This document shows positions 17,883 to 27,264 of a stretch of DNA of 64,000 nt, piece by piece. The notes under the pieces are model-generated. The model ran no database searches, had not been told where the DNA came from, and saw only the letters and a program-made list of their open reading frames with translations. The DNA is from Nakamurella antarctica (GTDB taxonomy: Bacteria; Actinomycetota; Actinomycetes; Mycobacteriales; Nakamurellaceae), in the NCBI RefSeq assembly GCF_003860405.1, contig NZ_CP034170.1, forward strand, positions 3,313,956 through 3,377,955. Reading direction: 5' to 3'. The translations under genes and the position numbers were made by a program. Each line of letters begins with the position of its first letter. Position 1 is the stretch's first letter.

Positions 17883-19211
17883 TCAGCCCGTGATCTCGTG
17901 CATCGCAGCGACGAAAACTTCACCGCGCTCCTTGTAGTCCCGGAAGATACCGAAGCTGGGCGCCGCTGGCGAAAGCAGCACCACCCCGCCAGGGCCCACC
18001 CACTCGTAGCCCGCCCGGACCGCAGCTCGCAGCCCCGCCGTGTCCACGATTTCTACCTGATCCCCAGCGCCGACCGCCTCGACTTGCGCGCGAATGGCGG
18101 TCCCGTTGTCCGGCACCGTGAGCATCAGCAGCTTCTCGGTGCGAGCGCGCAAACCCGTTGCCAGCGAACCGTATTCGATACCCCGACTCTGCCCGCCGAC
18201 GATCAACGCTACCCGCTGGGCGGGGAAGGAATCCACCGCTGCCAGCGTCGGCAGCACATTGGTCGACAAGTTGTCGTCGATGAAGGTCACGCCGTTGATG
18301 ACGCCCACCACCTTCAGCCTGCTGTCCAGCCCCGCGAAACCCTGGGCGGCTGCTGCCAACAATTCATCATCCGAAGCCTCCGGCACCCCCAACGCGACCA
18401 GGCAGGCACGGGCGATAAGTGCGTTCCGGCGGTTGTGCGCACCGAGCAGCCCGAGGCCATCCATCCAGTGGGCATCTGGATCGTCATCGGCGTGGATCCA
18501 CTGCACTCGGGGACCAAGTAGTTGCTGCCGGGCGGCGATCAGGTCGCTGTCACCATTGGCCACCGTCAGCTGCGCGCCGGGCTGGGCTGCCGCGGAAAGC
18601 TTGTCTCGGTAGTACAGCTCGGGATCTCCCGCATGCCACGGCAGGTGGTCCGGGTGCAGAGACGTCACGGCAACCACCGCCGGGGAACAACTCAAGTCAG
18701 TGGCCTGATAGCTGGACGCTTCGATGACCCAGAAGTCCACGTCGCCGGAAGGCAGGGCTGGGTCCCATGGCGGGACTCCGATGTTGCCGCCGATCAGGCA
18801 GCGATAGCCGAGGCGCTCCAGCAGGTGGCCGGTGATCGCGGTCGTGGTCGACTTACCTTTCGTGCCAGTGATCACCACAACCTTGCTGCGGTCGGCGTCC
18901 TGCAGCCACAATCCTAGGCCGCCCACCACCTGTACCCCCGCGGCTTCCAACTCTCGGACGCCGGCGCTGTACCGGGAGATTCCCGGCGACTTGATGACGG
19001 TGTCGCAACCGAGCAAGGCGCCGCTAGAAAATGCTAAAACTGCACGTCCGTCCAGCTCCGGGTCTTCCGTTTGCGGGGCGGTGTCGGCGACGAGCACCGG
19101 CTCTACGCCCAGGGCTAGACATGCCCGCACGTTGGCCTTTCCCTCAGTGCCGAGTCCGTAAATCCCGACGCGGCGGCCGGGGAGGTCAGCGAAGGAGATC
19201 TGCGGGCGCAT
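17883..19211 (-). CDS. murD2: MurD-type UDP-MurNAc-L-Ala glutamate ligase, probably the L-Glu-adding MurD2 form
   Basis: 442 residues from ATG 19211 (MRPQISFADLPGRRVGIYGL); the frame is open far upstream only because it runs over the neighbouring gene. A Rossmann-like N-terminal domain is followed by the Mur-ligase P-loop VVITGTKGKSTTTAITGHLL at about 113-120 (GTKGKS where classical MurD has GTNGK) and a C-terminal domain with DSRLKVVGVINGVTFIDDNL. Its start overlaps the end of the MurL fusion by 26 bases, so the two are translationally coupled. In Xanthomonas, MurD2 adds L-Glu and MurL then epimerises it to D-Glu; linkage here suggests the same route. The choice of L-Glu over D-Glu is inferred from context. 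Confidence 0.85.
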   Translation of the reverse strand: MRPQISFADLPGRRVGIYGLGTEGKANVRACLALGVEPVLVADTAPQTEDPELDGRAVLAFSSGALLGCDTVIKSPGISRYSAGVRELEAAGVQVVGGLGLWLQDADRSKVVVITGTKGKSTTTAITGHLLERLGYRCLIGGNIGVPPWDPALPSGDVDFWVIEASSYQATDLSCSPAVVAVTSLHPDHLPWHAGDPELYYRDKLSAAAQPGAQLTVANGDSDLIAARQQLLGPRVQWIHADDDPDAHWMDGLGLLGAHNRRNALIARACLVALGVPEASDDELLAAAAQGFAGLDSRLKVVGVINGVTFIDDNLSTNVLPTLAAVDSFPAQRVALIVGGQSRGIEYGSLATGLRARTEKLLMLTVPDNGTAIRAQVEAVGAGDQVEIVDTAGLRAAVRAGYEWVGPGGVVLLSPAAPSFGIFRDYKERGEVFVAAMHEITG

Positions 19212-22200
19212 AACGCTCCGGGATGAAGTGGCGGCCGACGGGGCTGAGCAGACTGTCCGGAGCCATCTCATCCGCACCCTCGCCCATTTCGGCAACCAAC
19301 GCCTGAAGGATCGGTGAGCCCGCGCGGTCGGGCCGGGAGACGGCAATGCGAGTGGCGACCTGGCATTCATGGATGTCGCCGACGCACTCCCACGGCTTGG
19401 TGTCCGGCGAGAGGCCCAGCAACGTGCGGAATTTCGGCAGCAAAATCGGATTATCCAAGGGCTCCTGGCGATCCAGGTGTCCCGCGTCAAAGACCCGTCG
19501 CAGCACGGTTGCGTCCACAAATGGCGACAGGATCAGGTCGATAAAGCAACACTTGTCACATACCCCGCACCAGTGGTCGAGCCGGTGCGCCTTGTCGATG
19601 TGGAACGAACGGTTGCAGCTGCGGAAGGTGGGGAAGTACTGCTCGAGGCTGGCGAAGTTACGCGCAATCCACAACTCGGTATACGGGCGGAGCAGCGAGA
19701 AGTAGTCGGGCTCACCTCCGATGGCGTCCGCGATCAGAGAGCGGAAGCCGGCCTCGAAAGATTCGCTCTTGGAGTATTGGTGGTTAATCGACTTGCCGTC
19801 GACCTCCACGGTTCCGACGGAGGCCGACCATTCGTTGCTCATCACGACGGCATCGTGCCCGCCAAGCGTTGCTGCCATGACACCGATTGCCGAGATAATT
19901 CCCGTCACGGGCACGTGGCCGTTGAAGAAACCCAGCTCACGCGATCGCAGAATTTGCTCGTCCAACAGCCGTTCGGCGCGCACCACCGGCAAGCCTGTGA
20001 CCAGTGCGGGCTTTTCGATCGCCTCGAAGGTGTCGCCGGGCCGGTTCACCACGAACAGGGATGCGCCGGGTGCCAGCGGCTTAATAATCTCGACGCTGAC
20101 GATCGAATCCACGCCGCCGCCGAAGGGCAGCAGCGGTGTGCGATCGCGCGGGGTAAAGCCCACCGGCCTGGTGCGCTCCAGTGCGGGGGCAACAATGCGC
20201 ACATCGGAGAGGTCAAGCGGCGGGTTGTTGCGGAAGGCAAACTCGCCAAGACCTTCCACGAAGAACTCGTAGAGGAAGGCGCGTTCGTTGTCAGTGATGG
20301 CGGTCTTGCCGAGGTCGATGATGGGCGGCGCCGACGCCTTGTAATAGGACACGGCTGTCAGCAAGAACACGAGACGCGCCGCTTCAGCCACAGCGGGGTG
20401 GGTCCAGTCGCCACCACCCGGGAACACCACCACCTCGGTGAAATCGCGACCGTCCAAGCGGTAGCGGCAGGTGAGCTGGTTCTGCTCGGGGGCCATCTCG
20501 TACCCCACGTACTCGAATTTCTCGCCCCTGCTCATGCTCGGACCCATCGCTTCCGGTGTCGCTGCAGTCATCACTGCCACAGTCTGCCCGTCCCAGCCGG
20601 GCTCGGTCGAATTAGGAAAATCTTGTTCCGCGTCCAACGGATCGCGAGCTCCGGCTGCCCGCGCCCGTCGGGCGGCCCATCCGCGAAACATCGACGGGAG
20701 CGAAACCATAGTGCGGGTATCAGGCGCGTTCGCCAGAACGCCTCCGGTGGGATCATCGTCGCCAGCTTGCCGAACAAGGTCAGATGCAGGTCGCAGAATC
20801 TCACGAACCACCATGACGACCATCATGATTACGAGCACGTCACGGATTAATGCCATCACTTGGAACGGGTATTGCGGAAGCAGTGCGTACCGATTCCCGT
20901 CGCTGCCCTTGGTGGCGTAGCTCAGCATCAGCAGGAACCACATCGCTGCTTCGGACAACTGCCACAACAGCGCGATCCGCCACCGCGGCAACGCCAACAC
21001 CACCAACGGCAACAGCCACAACGAGAACTGCGGGTTCCACAGCTTGCTCGTCAGTAAGAAGGCAGCCACAACCAAGAACATCAGCTGCGCGACACGGGGT
21101 CTGCGTGCGGCAGACAGGCCAAGCCACCCAATGCCGATGCACGCCGCCAAGAACAGGAGTGCGGAGACCGCGTTCAACGCGGTTGGAGCTTGGCCGGTAG
21201 CCAACTCCGGATTGAAAATGTTAAACCCGGACCAGTCGCTGTAAATGGAATACCAGCTGGTGGAACCGTCTTTGCGATCGATGTTAGCGACAAAAAACTC
21301 CCGCCACGCATCCGGGTAGGACAGCGCCACCGGCACGTTGATCACCGCAAAGGTGATCACCGCCGCGGTCGCCGTTACCACCCACGACCGCAATTTCCCG
21401 GCCCGAAAGCACAGAATGAAGAGCGCCAGGAGAAGCAGCACCGGATAGAGCTTGGCGGCAATAGCCACCCCCAGCAACACCCCCGCGACGAGCGGCCGAC
21501 TTCGAGACCACGCGAGCATGGCGGCGGCGAGCAAAGCGACCGGGATGATGTCCCAGTTGCTAAACGCCTGCACTACCAAAAGCGGCGACAAGCACATGAT
21601 CGCTACGTCCCACGGGCGGCGCCGGGAGATTTTGAGGGTACTGGCTACGGCCCAGAGATACAGCAGCGCCAAGGCGATCGCGCCTAGGGTGAAGTACACG
21701 GCGACATCGAGCGATTTCGGAAGGAGCCCGGAACTGTCCGCGAGTGCCTGGTAGCCGTTGGTCGCCTGCGACACCGCCCACATAAAGCTGGCCACCACCA
21801 CGGGGTATTTGATCGGCTCAAGCGCTGTGCCGTCATCCGCGTAGTGCGGGGCGTAGGGGAAGTCCGACGACGCCAACCCGTTTATTTGGTACGTCGGAAC
21901 GATGTCGTTGTAGCAGCCGGTAATCCACTGCCGGTTGCCACTCGAATCCAACACCTGGGTGCCGTTCGGACCGCCGGTCTGCTGGATGCACGGGGATTTC
22001 GCGAGCCATCCGAAGATCAGGAACAGGATGGCCATCAGCAGCGCAACTCGGAGCGGCGTCAAAATGGGCGAGCGACCGACCAACGCATGGCGTCCGAGTG
22101 GTCCACCGATAGCATCGGCGGCTCGGCGAACAGTCGCGTCCGTCCAAGTTGGGATCACTCGCTCGAAGGGCGTCAAACCCGCGCTGTGTGAGGTTGTGGG

Positions 22201-22440
22201 TGCTGCAGGTGTGCTGCCCGCGCTAGGGGCCGCTCCGGCTTCCGCTACTGCGGCAGGTGCACCCACCGAAACAAGTACGTCTGCATCTTCCTCGCCACCC
22301 GATAGCCTTTCACCGAAAGCGGGATCACCACATTGGGAATCACCCACAGTGCGCTCCAGCTTCGGTCGCTCTGCGTCGTTCGGGCCGGGGAACGCTGGTT
22401 CGACCGCGGTATCGGAATCGGGTTCCGGGGCGTTGCTCAC
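19186..22440 (-). CDS. murL: GT87-like membrane glycosyltransferase fused to MurL-type glutamate epimerase
   Basis: 1084 residues from GTG. After a disordered N-terminus (about 1-120), residues about 125-545 hold roughly ten membrane segments with an external loop (YNDIVPTYQINGLASSDFPY) typical of GT87/DUF2029 polyprenyl-phosphate mannosyltransferases. A linker of about 75 residues leads to about 623-1084: FEYVGYEMAPEQNQLTCRYR, LLPFGGGVDSIVS (about 773), VMSNEWSASVGTVEVDGKS, the Cys cluster CGVCDKCCFIDL, and WECVGDIHECQ. This part matches MurL, the UDP-MurNAc-L-Ala-L-Glu epimerase known from Xanthomonas, where it is a separate cytosolic protein. The joint is in frame with no stop. An internal ATG near 20572 could give a free MurL domain. 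Confidence 0.85.
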   Translation of the reverse strand: MSNAPEPDSDTAVEPAFPGPNDAERPKLERTVGDSQCGDPAFGERLSGGEEDADVLVSVGAPAAVAEAGAAPSAGSTPAAPTTSHSAGLTPFERVIPTWTDATVRRAADAIGGPLGRHALVGRSPILTPLRVALLMAILFLIFGWLAKSPCIQQTGGPNGTQVLDSSGNRQWITGCYNDIVPTYQINGLASSDFPYAPHYADDGTALEPIKYPVVVASFMWAVSQATNGYQALADSSGLLPKSLDVAVYFTLGAIALALLYLWAVASTLKISRRRPWDVAIMCLSPLLVVQAFSNWDIIPVALLAAAMLAWSRSRPLVAGVLLGVAIAAKLYPVLLLLALFILCFRAGKLRSWVVTATAAVITFAVINVPVALSYPDAWREFFVANIDRKDGSTSWYSIYSDWSGFNIFNPELATGQAPTALNAVSALLFLAACIGIGWLGLSAARRPRVAQLMFLVVAAFLLTSKLWNPQFSLWLLPLVVLALPRWRIALLWQLSEAAMWFLLMLSYATKGSDGNRYALLPQYPFQVMALIRDVLVIMMVVMVVREILRPASDLVRQAGDDDPTGGVLANAPDTRTMVSLPSMFRGWAARRARAAGARDPLDAEQDFPNSTEPGWDGQTVAVMTAATPEAMGPSMSRGEKFEYVGYEMAPEQNQLTCRYRLDGRDFTEVVVFPGGGDWTHPAVAEAARLVFLLTAVSYYKASAPPIIDLGKTAITDNERAFLYEFFVEGLGEFAFRNNPPLDLSDVRIVAPALERTRPVGFTPRDRTPLLPFGGGVDSIVSVEIIKPLAPGASLFVVNRPGDTFEAIEKPALVTGLPVVRAERLLDEQILRSRELGFFNGHVPVTGIISAIGVMAATLGGHDAVVMSNEWSASVGTVEVDGKSINHQYSKSESFEAGFRSLIADAIGGEPDYFSLLRPYTELWIARNFASLEQYFPTFRSCNRSFHIDKAHRLDHWCGVCDKCCFIDLILSPFVDATVLRRVFDAGHLDRQEPLDNPILLPKFRTLLGLSPDTKPWECVGDIHECQVATRIAVSRPDRAGSPILQALVAEMGEGADEMAPDSLLSPVGRHFIPERYAPADLLR

Positions 22441-22499
22441 TGCCCAGATGTTACGGGCTGGGTGTTGCCCATCAGGCTCCTACTGCAAGATCCCCGGCG

Positions 22500-22988
22500 T
22501 CAGCGAAGGGGAAGCTCGTAGCACAGCGAGAACGGAATGGCCTCGATGTAGGGCTCGTAGACCGGGATCGATTGATAGCCGAGCCGCTCGTACAACGCCA
22601 CTGCGTCGGGTTGTCTGTTACCTGTCTGCAGTATCAGCCGGCGCGCACCGCGCGCACGGGCGATATCGGCGAGGCTATTCATTAGCAATCGCCCGACACC
22701 GCGACCACGAACCGAAGCATCGACGATGACGCGCTTCACCTCCCACTCCCCGGCAAGGTCGCGGAGCACCGCGTGCGCAACCGCGTGGGCTTCGCTGTCG
22801 ACTACCAAGACAGTCGCAAGCACCTTTTCGGTCGGGATATGCAAAGCCGCGTCCACCGCCGCGCGCTTTTCGGGATCGTCGGATCTATGGGACGAGTATC
22901 GCTCATCCATTTCCACCGCCATCGCCTGTCGCAGGGCCACGGCGCGCGCGTCATACCACTCAACCTGTTCAACCACCAGTTCATTCAC
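22500..22988 (-). CDS. GNAT-family N-acetyltransferase
   Basis: About 162 residues from the GTG at 22988; the open frame reaches 23078, but the first 30 residues are unlike the family. The acetyl-CoA signature is visible: WEVKRVIVDASVRGRGVGRL (V-x-x-x-x-R-G-x-G), then ARRLILQTGNRQPDAVALYE and RLGYQSIPVYEPY. It acetylates a small molecule or protein amine; substrate unknown. The stop lies 59 bases before the GTG of the MurL fusion. Confidence 0.88.
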   Translation of the reverse strand: MNELVVEQVEWYDARAVALRQAMAVEMDERYSSHRSDDPEKRAAVDAALHIPTEKVLATVLVVDSEAHAVAHAVLRDLAGEWEVKRVIVDASVRGRGVGRLLMNSLADIARARGARRLILQTGNRQPDAVALYERLGYQSIPVYEPYIEAIPFSLCYELPLR

Positions 22989-23174
22989 TTCCGTGATTCT
23001 GCCACCCTGGGAGACCGCCCCCGTCAGGTGCAAAAGCCGCTCCCATCGCTGACCTTGCCCGCCTCGACAGGCACGCACCGGGACGCCCCTCGTCGGCGTC
23101 AGGTGAGCGCCGGTAAGGTCCTTAGGTGCCGGTTATCACACGGCAGCGCGCACGACAAGCGAAAAAGGTGAGCC

Positions 23175-23996
23175 ATGTCAGTGGTTGTCGGCGTCGATGG
23201 GTCTTCGCACAGCTGGGCCGCACTGACTTGGGCGCGACAGGAAGCTGCGCTCCGGGGTATGACCGTAGAAGTGATCATCGCGGAGGAGGAACCCGACGTG
23301 CCCGAAGATGGCCCCGAGGCGCCGTCGGCCACCGTCGAATCCATTGCTCACCAGGCCCGCGAGCGCGACCCTGAAGCGATAGTGCAAATCGTCGAGGGTA
23401 ATCCCACTCGAGCATTGATTGCGGCCGGGCGCGACGCGGACCTGGTGGTGGTAGGTAGCGCCGGCCTCTCGCGTCTGCACGCTTTCGTCCACGACTCCGT
23501 CGCCCCAGAGCTGATGGGGCACACTCACGCACCGCTCGCGTTGGTCCGCGACCCGGCGAGCCCCGGCACCGGCCGCATCGTCGTCGGCGTGGACGAGCAC
23601 ACGGGGGACCAGGTGTTGGGGTTTGCCTTCACGGAAGCTGCATTGCGCGGTTGCGAATTACGTGTGGTGTCAACCTGGGAAAGCCAGATCTTGACCACTT
23701 TCGGCGCCGCTGCAGTGGCCACGGCCGACATCACCGCACAGGTCGAATCCGCTGTGCACGCTATGGTCGCGCCGTTTCAGGAGGAGTACCCGCAGGTTCG
23801 AGTTTCGACGTTGGTCGAATTCGGTGCACCCGCAGCGGCTCTGGTGGATGAAGCTGCGGCGGCGGATCTGGTGATTGTGGGCGCGGACGGCTCCGGGGCG
23901 TTCGCCCGCTTCGTGGTGGGCTCGGTCGCACAGCAGGTAGTGCATGAAGTGTCGGTGCCGGTCATCGTTATCAGCACGGTGCGCGACGGCGAATAG
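23175..23996 (+). CDS. Tandem-domain universal stress protein
   Basis: 273 residues made of two USP domains (about 1-130 and 133-270). Both begin with the strand plus Asp that contacts ATP (VVVGVDGSSHSW; IVVGVDEHTGDQ). The C-terminal domain keeps the full nucleotide motif G-2x-G-9x-G-S (VGADGSGAFARFVVGSVAQ), while the first has DS in place of GS (GSAGLSRLHAFVHDS). ATG follows AAGGTGAG. Tandem USPs are common in Actinomycetota and respond to dormancy or energy stress. Confidence 0.93.
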   Translation: MSVVVGVDGSSHSWAALTWARQEAALRGMTVEVIIAEEEPDVPEDGPEAPSATVESIAHQARERDPEAIVQIVEGNPTRALIAAGRDADLVVVGSAGLSRLHAFVHDSVAPELMGHTHAPLALVRDPASPGTGRIVVGVDEHTGDQVLGFAFTEAALRGCELRVVSTWESQILTTFGAAAVATADITAQVESAVHAMVAPFQEEYPQVRVSTLVEFGAPAAALVDEAAAADLVIVGADGSGAFARFVVGSVAQQVVHEVSVPVIVISTVRDGE

Positions 23997-24010
23997 ACAC
24001 CACACACCGG

Positions 24011-24676
24011 CTACTTAATGACGCTCGCGACAAGGTTGATCGTCGTGGCCAAAATAATGGCGCCGAACACAAACGACAGCAACGCATGTCGCAGCGCGGT
24101 GGCCCGGATTGCTTTGGTGTTGAACGCGGTGTCCGACACTTGGTAGGTCATACCGATGGTGAACGAAAGGTACGCGAAGTCGCTGTACTGCGGAGGATCC
24201 TTCTCGTTGAAGTCGATGCCCCCGGGCGTATCGCTGTAATAGATCGCCGCGTATCTGGTGGCGTAGACGGTGTGCACCAAGGCCCACGCGAGGGCGACGC
24301 TGATCACCCCGATCGCAATGTCGGATCCGCTGGTCTGTTGCTCTGCCAAGAGGATTCCCACCGCACCGAGGCTTGCCACCGACGCGGCGACCACCACGAC
24401 GTCGAGCTTGGCGCGGCCTGGATCTTCCCGCAGCGCGTGGTCGGAGGTAGCCTCGGCGTCCAACGGCCACAGCGTCAGCCAGGTCCACAGAATGAACGCG
24501 GCGGCGCCCACCATCCATCCCGAGAGCAACCCGTACTGCCACCGGGACAGCAGCCCCACTGTTAGTCCCCCTACCACCCCAAAGCTCGCACAGGCCAACA
24601 GCCGTTGCAGCGTCGACGTCGAATAGCCAAATGACGAATGACGCGGCTCACCGTGCGCGCCGGAGGTGGGGGCCAC
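24011..24676 (-). CDS. DUF1345 membrane protein
   Basis: 221 residues with five to six membrane spans. The region WALVHTVYATRYAAIYYSDT, then GIDFNEKDPPQYSDFAYLSF and TIGMTYQVSDTAFNTKAIRA is diagnostic of DUF1345, a conserved membrane family of unknown function. GTG start; it overlaps the stop of the DUF5318 gene by one base (TAGTG), so the two form one unit. Confidence 0.93.
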   Translation of the reverse strand: MAPTSGAHGEPRHSSFGYSTSTLQRLLACASFGVVGGLTVGLLSRWQYGLLSGWMVGAAAFILWTWLTLWPLDAEATSDHALREDPGRAKLDVVVVAASVASLGAVGILLAEQQTSGSDIAIGVISVALAWALVHTVYATRYAAIYYSDTPGGIDFNEKDPPQYSDFAYLSFTIGMTYQVSDTAFNTKAIRATALRHALLSFVFGAIILATTINLVASVIK

Positions 24677-25128
24677 TACTTCACTGACCCGCTGCGCCGT
24701 TTCGGGGTGCGCTGGCCCTCATGACCCAGCACGAACGACTGCACGAGGTGATTCCACGAGCACGTGAGGCAGATTTCCACCATGTAGACGCTGAACTCCG
24801 AGTACTCCCCCGCCATCCGAGTCAATTCTGCTGGGTCGCGCGCGGTCCCGGCCGCGTGGGCCAACTCGTCGCCGTACACCCAGTACACGTTTGTCACTGT
24901 CTCTTTGCGGCACAACGGGCACGGCTGGTCGGTCGCCACACCGTGGAATTTGGCGGCCCGAACGAGATAGGGGTCTGCATCGCACACTTCTTTGACGGCC
25001 GTACGTCCGCTTGTCACCGCAGACAGGACGGACCGGCGCCGCAGGGCGTAATCCACAACCCCCCGTTGGGTTGGCAGGTTTTGCACGCTTCTCAGGCTAC
25101 GCGGGCCAGTTGAGCGCGCCTGAGACAC
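24676..25128 (-). CDS. DUF5318 family protein
   Basis: 150 residues; a GTG at 25086 (giving VQNLPTQRGVVDYALRRRS) is an alternative start. QPCPLCRKETVTNVYWVYGD and EICLTCSWNHLVQSF provide two CxxC pairs, likely a zinc site. This actinobacterial family of unknown function is often found next to inositol-phosphate synthase, as here, transcribed divergently from it. Confidence 0.9.
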   Translation of the reverse strand: MSQARSTGPRSLRSVQNLPTQRGVVDYALRRRSVLSAVTSGRTAVKEVCDADPYLVRAAKFHGVATDQPCPLCRKETVTNVYWVYGDELAHAAGTARDPAELTRMAGEYSEFSVYMVEICLTCSWNHLVQSFVLGHEGQRTPKRRSGSVK

Positions 25129-25143
25129 CTCTGGGCCAACTTC

Positions 25144-25161
25144 ACAAAGTGCGCACTTGTA
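25144..25161. promoter_or_regulatory. Palindrome between DUF5318 and ino1
   Basis: AAGTGCGCACTT at 25147-25158 is a perfect 12-bp palindrome with partly symmetric flanks (ACA left, GTA right). It lies 16 bases before the DUF5318 start and about 80 bases before the ino1 start, a good place for an operator controlling one or both. The binding protein is unknown. Confidence 0.45.
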
Positions 25162-25240
25162 AAGTCAGTGAAAAATGGGCATTCTTTTAACTAACAGCAC
25201 GCAACATCCAGCTGTACCCCATATACAAAGGAGCCCGTCC

Positions 25241-26325
25241 ATGGGTAACCACCCCATTCGCGTCGCCATTGTCGGCGTCGGAAACTGCGCCGCCTCGCTC
25301 GTCCAGGGCGTCGAGTACTACCGCAACGCCACCCCCGGCACCAAGGTCCCCGGCTTGATGCATGTCCAGTTCGGCGATTACCACGTCTCTGATCTGCAGT
25401 TCGTTGCCGCATTCGACGTTGACGCCAAGAAGGTCGGCTTCGACCTCTCCGAGGCGATCCTGGCCAGCGAGAACAACACGATCAAGCTTGCCGACGTGCC
25501 GCCCACCGGCATTATCGTCCAGCGCGGTAACACCCTCGATGGCCTCGGCAAGTACTACCGCGAGACGATCACCGAATCTGACGCCGAAGCCGTCGACGTT
25601 GTCCAGGCCCTCAAGGACGCCAAGGTCGACGTACTCATTTGCTACCTCCCCGTCGGCTCCGAAGCCGCCGCGAAGTTCTACGCCCAGTGCGCCATCGACG
25701 CTCATGTCGCGTTCGTGAACGCACTGCCCGTCTTTATCGCTGGCACCCCGAATGGGCCGAGAAGTTCCGCGCCGCAGGGGTTCCCATCGTCGGCGACGAC
25801 ATCAAGAGCCAGGTTGGCGCCACCATCACGCACCGCGTGTTGGCCAAGTTGTTCGAAGATCGCGGCGTGCAGCTGGACCGCACTATGCAGCTCAACGTCG
25901 GCGGCAACATGGACTTCAAGAACATGCTCGAGCGCGATCGCCTCGAATCCAAGAAGATCTCCAAGACCCAGTCCGTCACCTCGCAGGTGGATCGCGATTT
26001 GGGCGCCGATAACGTACACATCGGCCCGTCCGACTACGTTGCATGGCTCGATGACCGCAAGTGGGCCTACGTCCGCCTCGAAGGCCGCGCATTCGGCGAC
26101 GTGCCACTGAGCCTGGAATACAAGCTTGAGGTGTGGGACTCCCCCAACTCAGCAGGCGTCATCATTGACGCGGTTCGTGCTGCCAAGATCGCCCTCGATC
26201 GCGGCGTCGGTGGCCCAATCCTCTCGGCTTCCTCGTACTTCATGAAGTCGCCGCCGGTGCAGTACCCGGACGACCAGGCACGCGACAACGTCGAGAAGTT
26301 CATCAACGGGGAAGTTGACTTCTAA
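25241..26325 (+). CDS. ino1: Inositol-3-phosphate synthase (frameshifted as read)
   Basis: Converts glucose-6-phosphate to inositol-3-phosphate for phosphatidylinositol and mycothiol. ATG 25241 follows AAAGGAG. The first frame has the NAD-binding start [20 protein letters not shown] and reaches LPVFIAGTP; the rest ([19 protein letters not shown], then [20 protein letters not shown] to [11 protein letters not shown]) is in the next frame. One G is missing after CACCCCG at about 25,750. All other residues are family-like and about 360 codons are present, so a sequence error is more likely than loss of a usually essential gene. The track of codons after the shift shows no decay. Confidence 0.93.
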
Positions 26326-26359
26326 GATCAGCGGGAACGGCGAATTCCGCCGAAACGAT

Positions 26360-26398
26360 AAGCGGGGCCCCGAGATTGTCTCGGGGCCCCGCTTTTCG
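26360..26398 (+). terminator. Rho-independent terminator after ino1
   Basis: AAGCGGGGCCCCGAGA at 26360-26375 pairs exactly with 26379-26394 around a TTG loop, followed by TTTTCG. The arms are symmetric enough to serve the convergent lipoprotein gene too. Confidence 0.92.
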
Positions 26399-26438
26399 TT
26401 CTGGGGTGTTAGCGGCTTTTCGTTCTGGGGTGTTAGCG
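26391..26438. repeat. 24-bp perfect tandem duplication
   Basis: GCTTTTCGTTCTGGGGTGTT plus AGCG occurs twice back to back. The first copy overlaps the terminator's T run; the second ends in the stop codon region of the lipoprotein gene, and each copy offers the same minus-strand TAA. Confidence 0.95.
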
Positions 26439-27143
26439 AACGATCGTTGAGCACGACGGAATCTTGCCAATCGCCGCTGTCGTCTCCGGCGAAATCTTGA
26501 AGCCCGACAAGTCGGACATCGGGTTGTCAGCCATCATGGAGGCGCTCAGTCCAGATAGTCCTTCCATGTCGCCGGTGGCGAGCTGAGTGCCGATCGTGGT
26601 GAAAGTGGTCCCCAATTGAGTAAACGTGGGAACAACCTTGCTAGCGAGCTCTTCCCCGCCGGGGATGGTCGGCGGCGGCAGCGCAGACAGCGCGGCTGCG
26701 GTTGTCGTCAATGCCGTACCCGCATCGCCGATCGCAGTAGCGACTTTCGCGATACCCGCAGCGTCGCCGGTGATGCCGCCGAGCGAGTCCTGCAGAGTGG
26801 AGAGCGGGAGAATTCCGCTGCAGAACGTATCGAACCACTGCGCGGTCGGCGCGTCCAAGGTTCCGTCGCCGGCGCTCGGATCGAGGGTGGCGGAACTGCT
26901 GCTGGTGGTCGGCGAAGCTGTCGAGCTAGACGCTGTCGAGCTAGACGCTGTCGAGCTAGACGCTGAAGAACTAGACGCCGAAGTGCTGGTCGGCTCCGCG
27001 GAGGTCGCTGTGGCAACAGGCGCGGAGGACGACGAGCTAGCAGCTACGGCCTTGCCCGCCTCTTCAGTGCCACACGCGGTGGTCAGCAAAGTGAGGGCGG
27101 CAAGGCTCGCCACCGCGGAAATACGAAGTCGTGAAGTAATCAT
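26433..27143 (-). CDS. Lipoprotein with Ser/Thr-rich spacer
   Basis: 236 residues. The signal peptide ISAVASLAALTLLTTAC has a lipobox (LTTAC) with the lipidated Cys at about 24. Residues about 35-88 are a Ser/Thr/Ala spacer built partly from a 15-bp repeat (SSSTA units, 26917-26976). The folded domain (about 95-236) has two Cys, in WFDTFCSGILPLSTL and near the end (IPSCSTIVR). It is a paralogue of the next lipoprotein. Function unknown. Confidence 0.85.
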   Translation of the reverse strand: MITSRLRISAVASLAALTLLTTACGTEEAGKAVAASSSSSAPVATATSAEPTSTSASSSSASSSTASSSTASSSTASPTTSSSSATLDPSAGDGTLDAPTAQWFDTFCSGILPLSTLQDSLGGITGDAAGIAKVATAIGDAGTALTTTAAALSALPPPTIPGGEELASKVVPTFTQLGTTFTTIGTQLATGDMEGLSGLSASMMADNPMSDLSGFKISPETTAAIGKIPSCSTIVR

Positions 27144-27264
27144 TACCCCTCCAAATATCGTCGCAGCCGATCAGGTTGCCGGCTCTAGTGATCATCCGTG
27201 TACAACGAGTGATCCCCCACGATAGAAGGCTTCGTCAAATCGGACAACTAGGCAGGCTCCCAGG

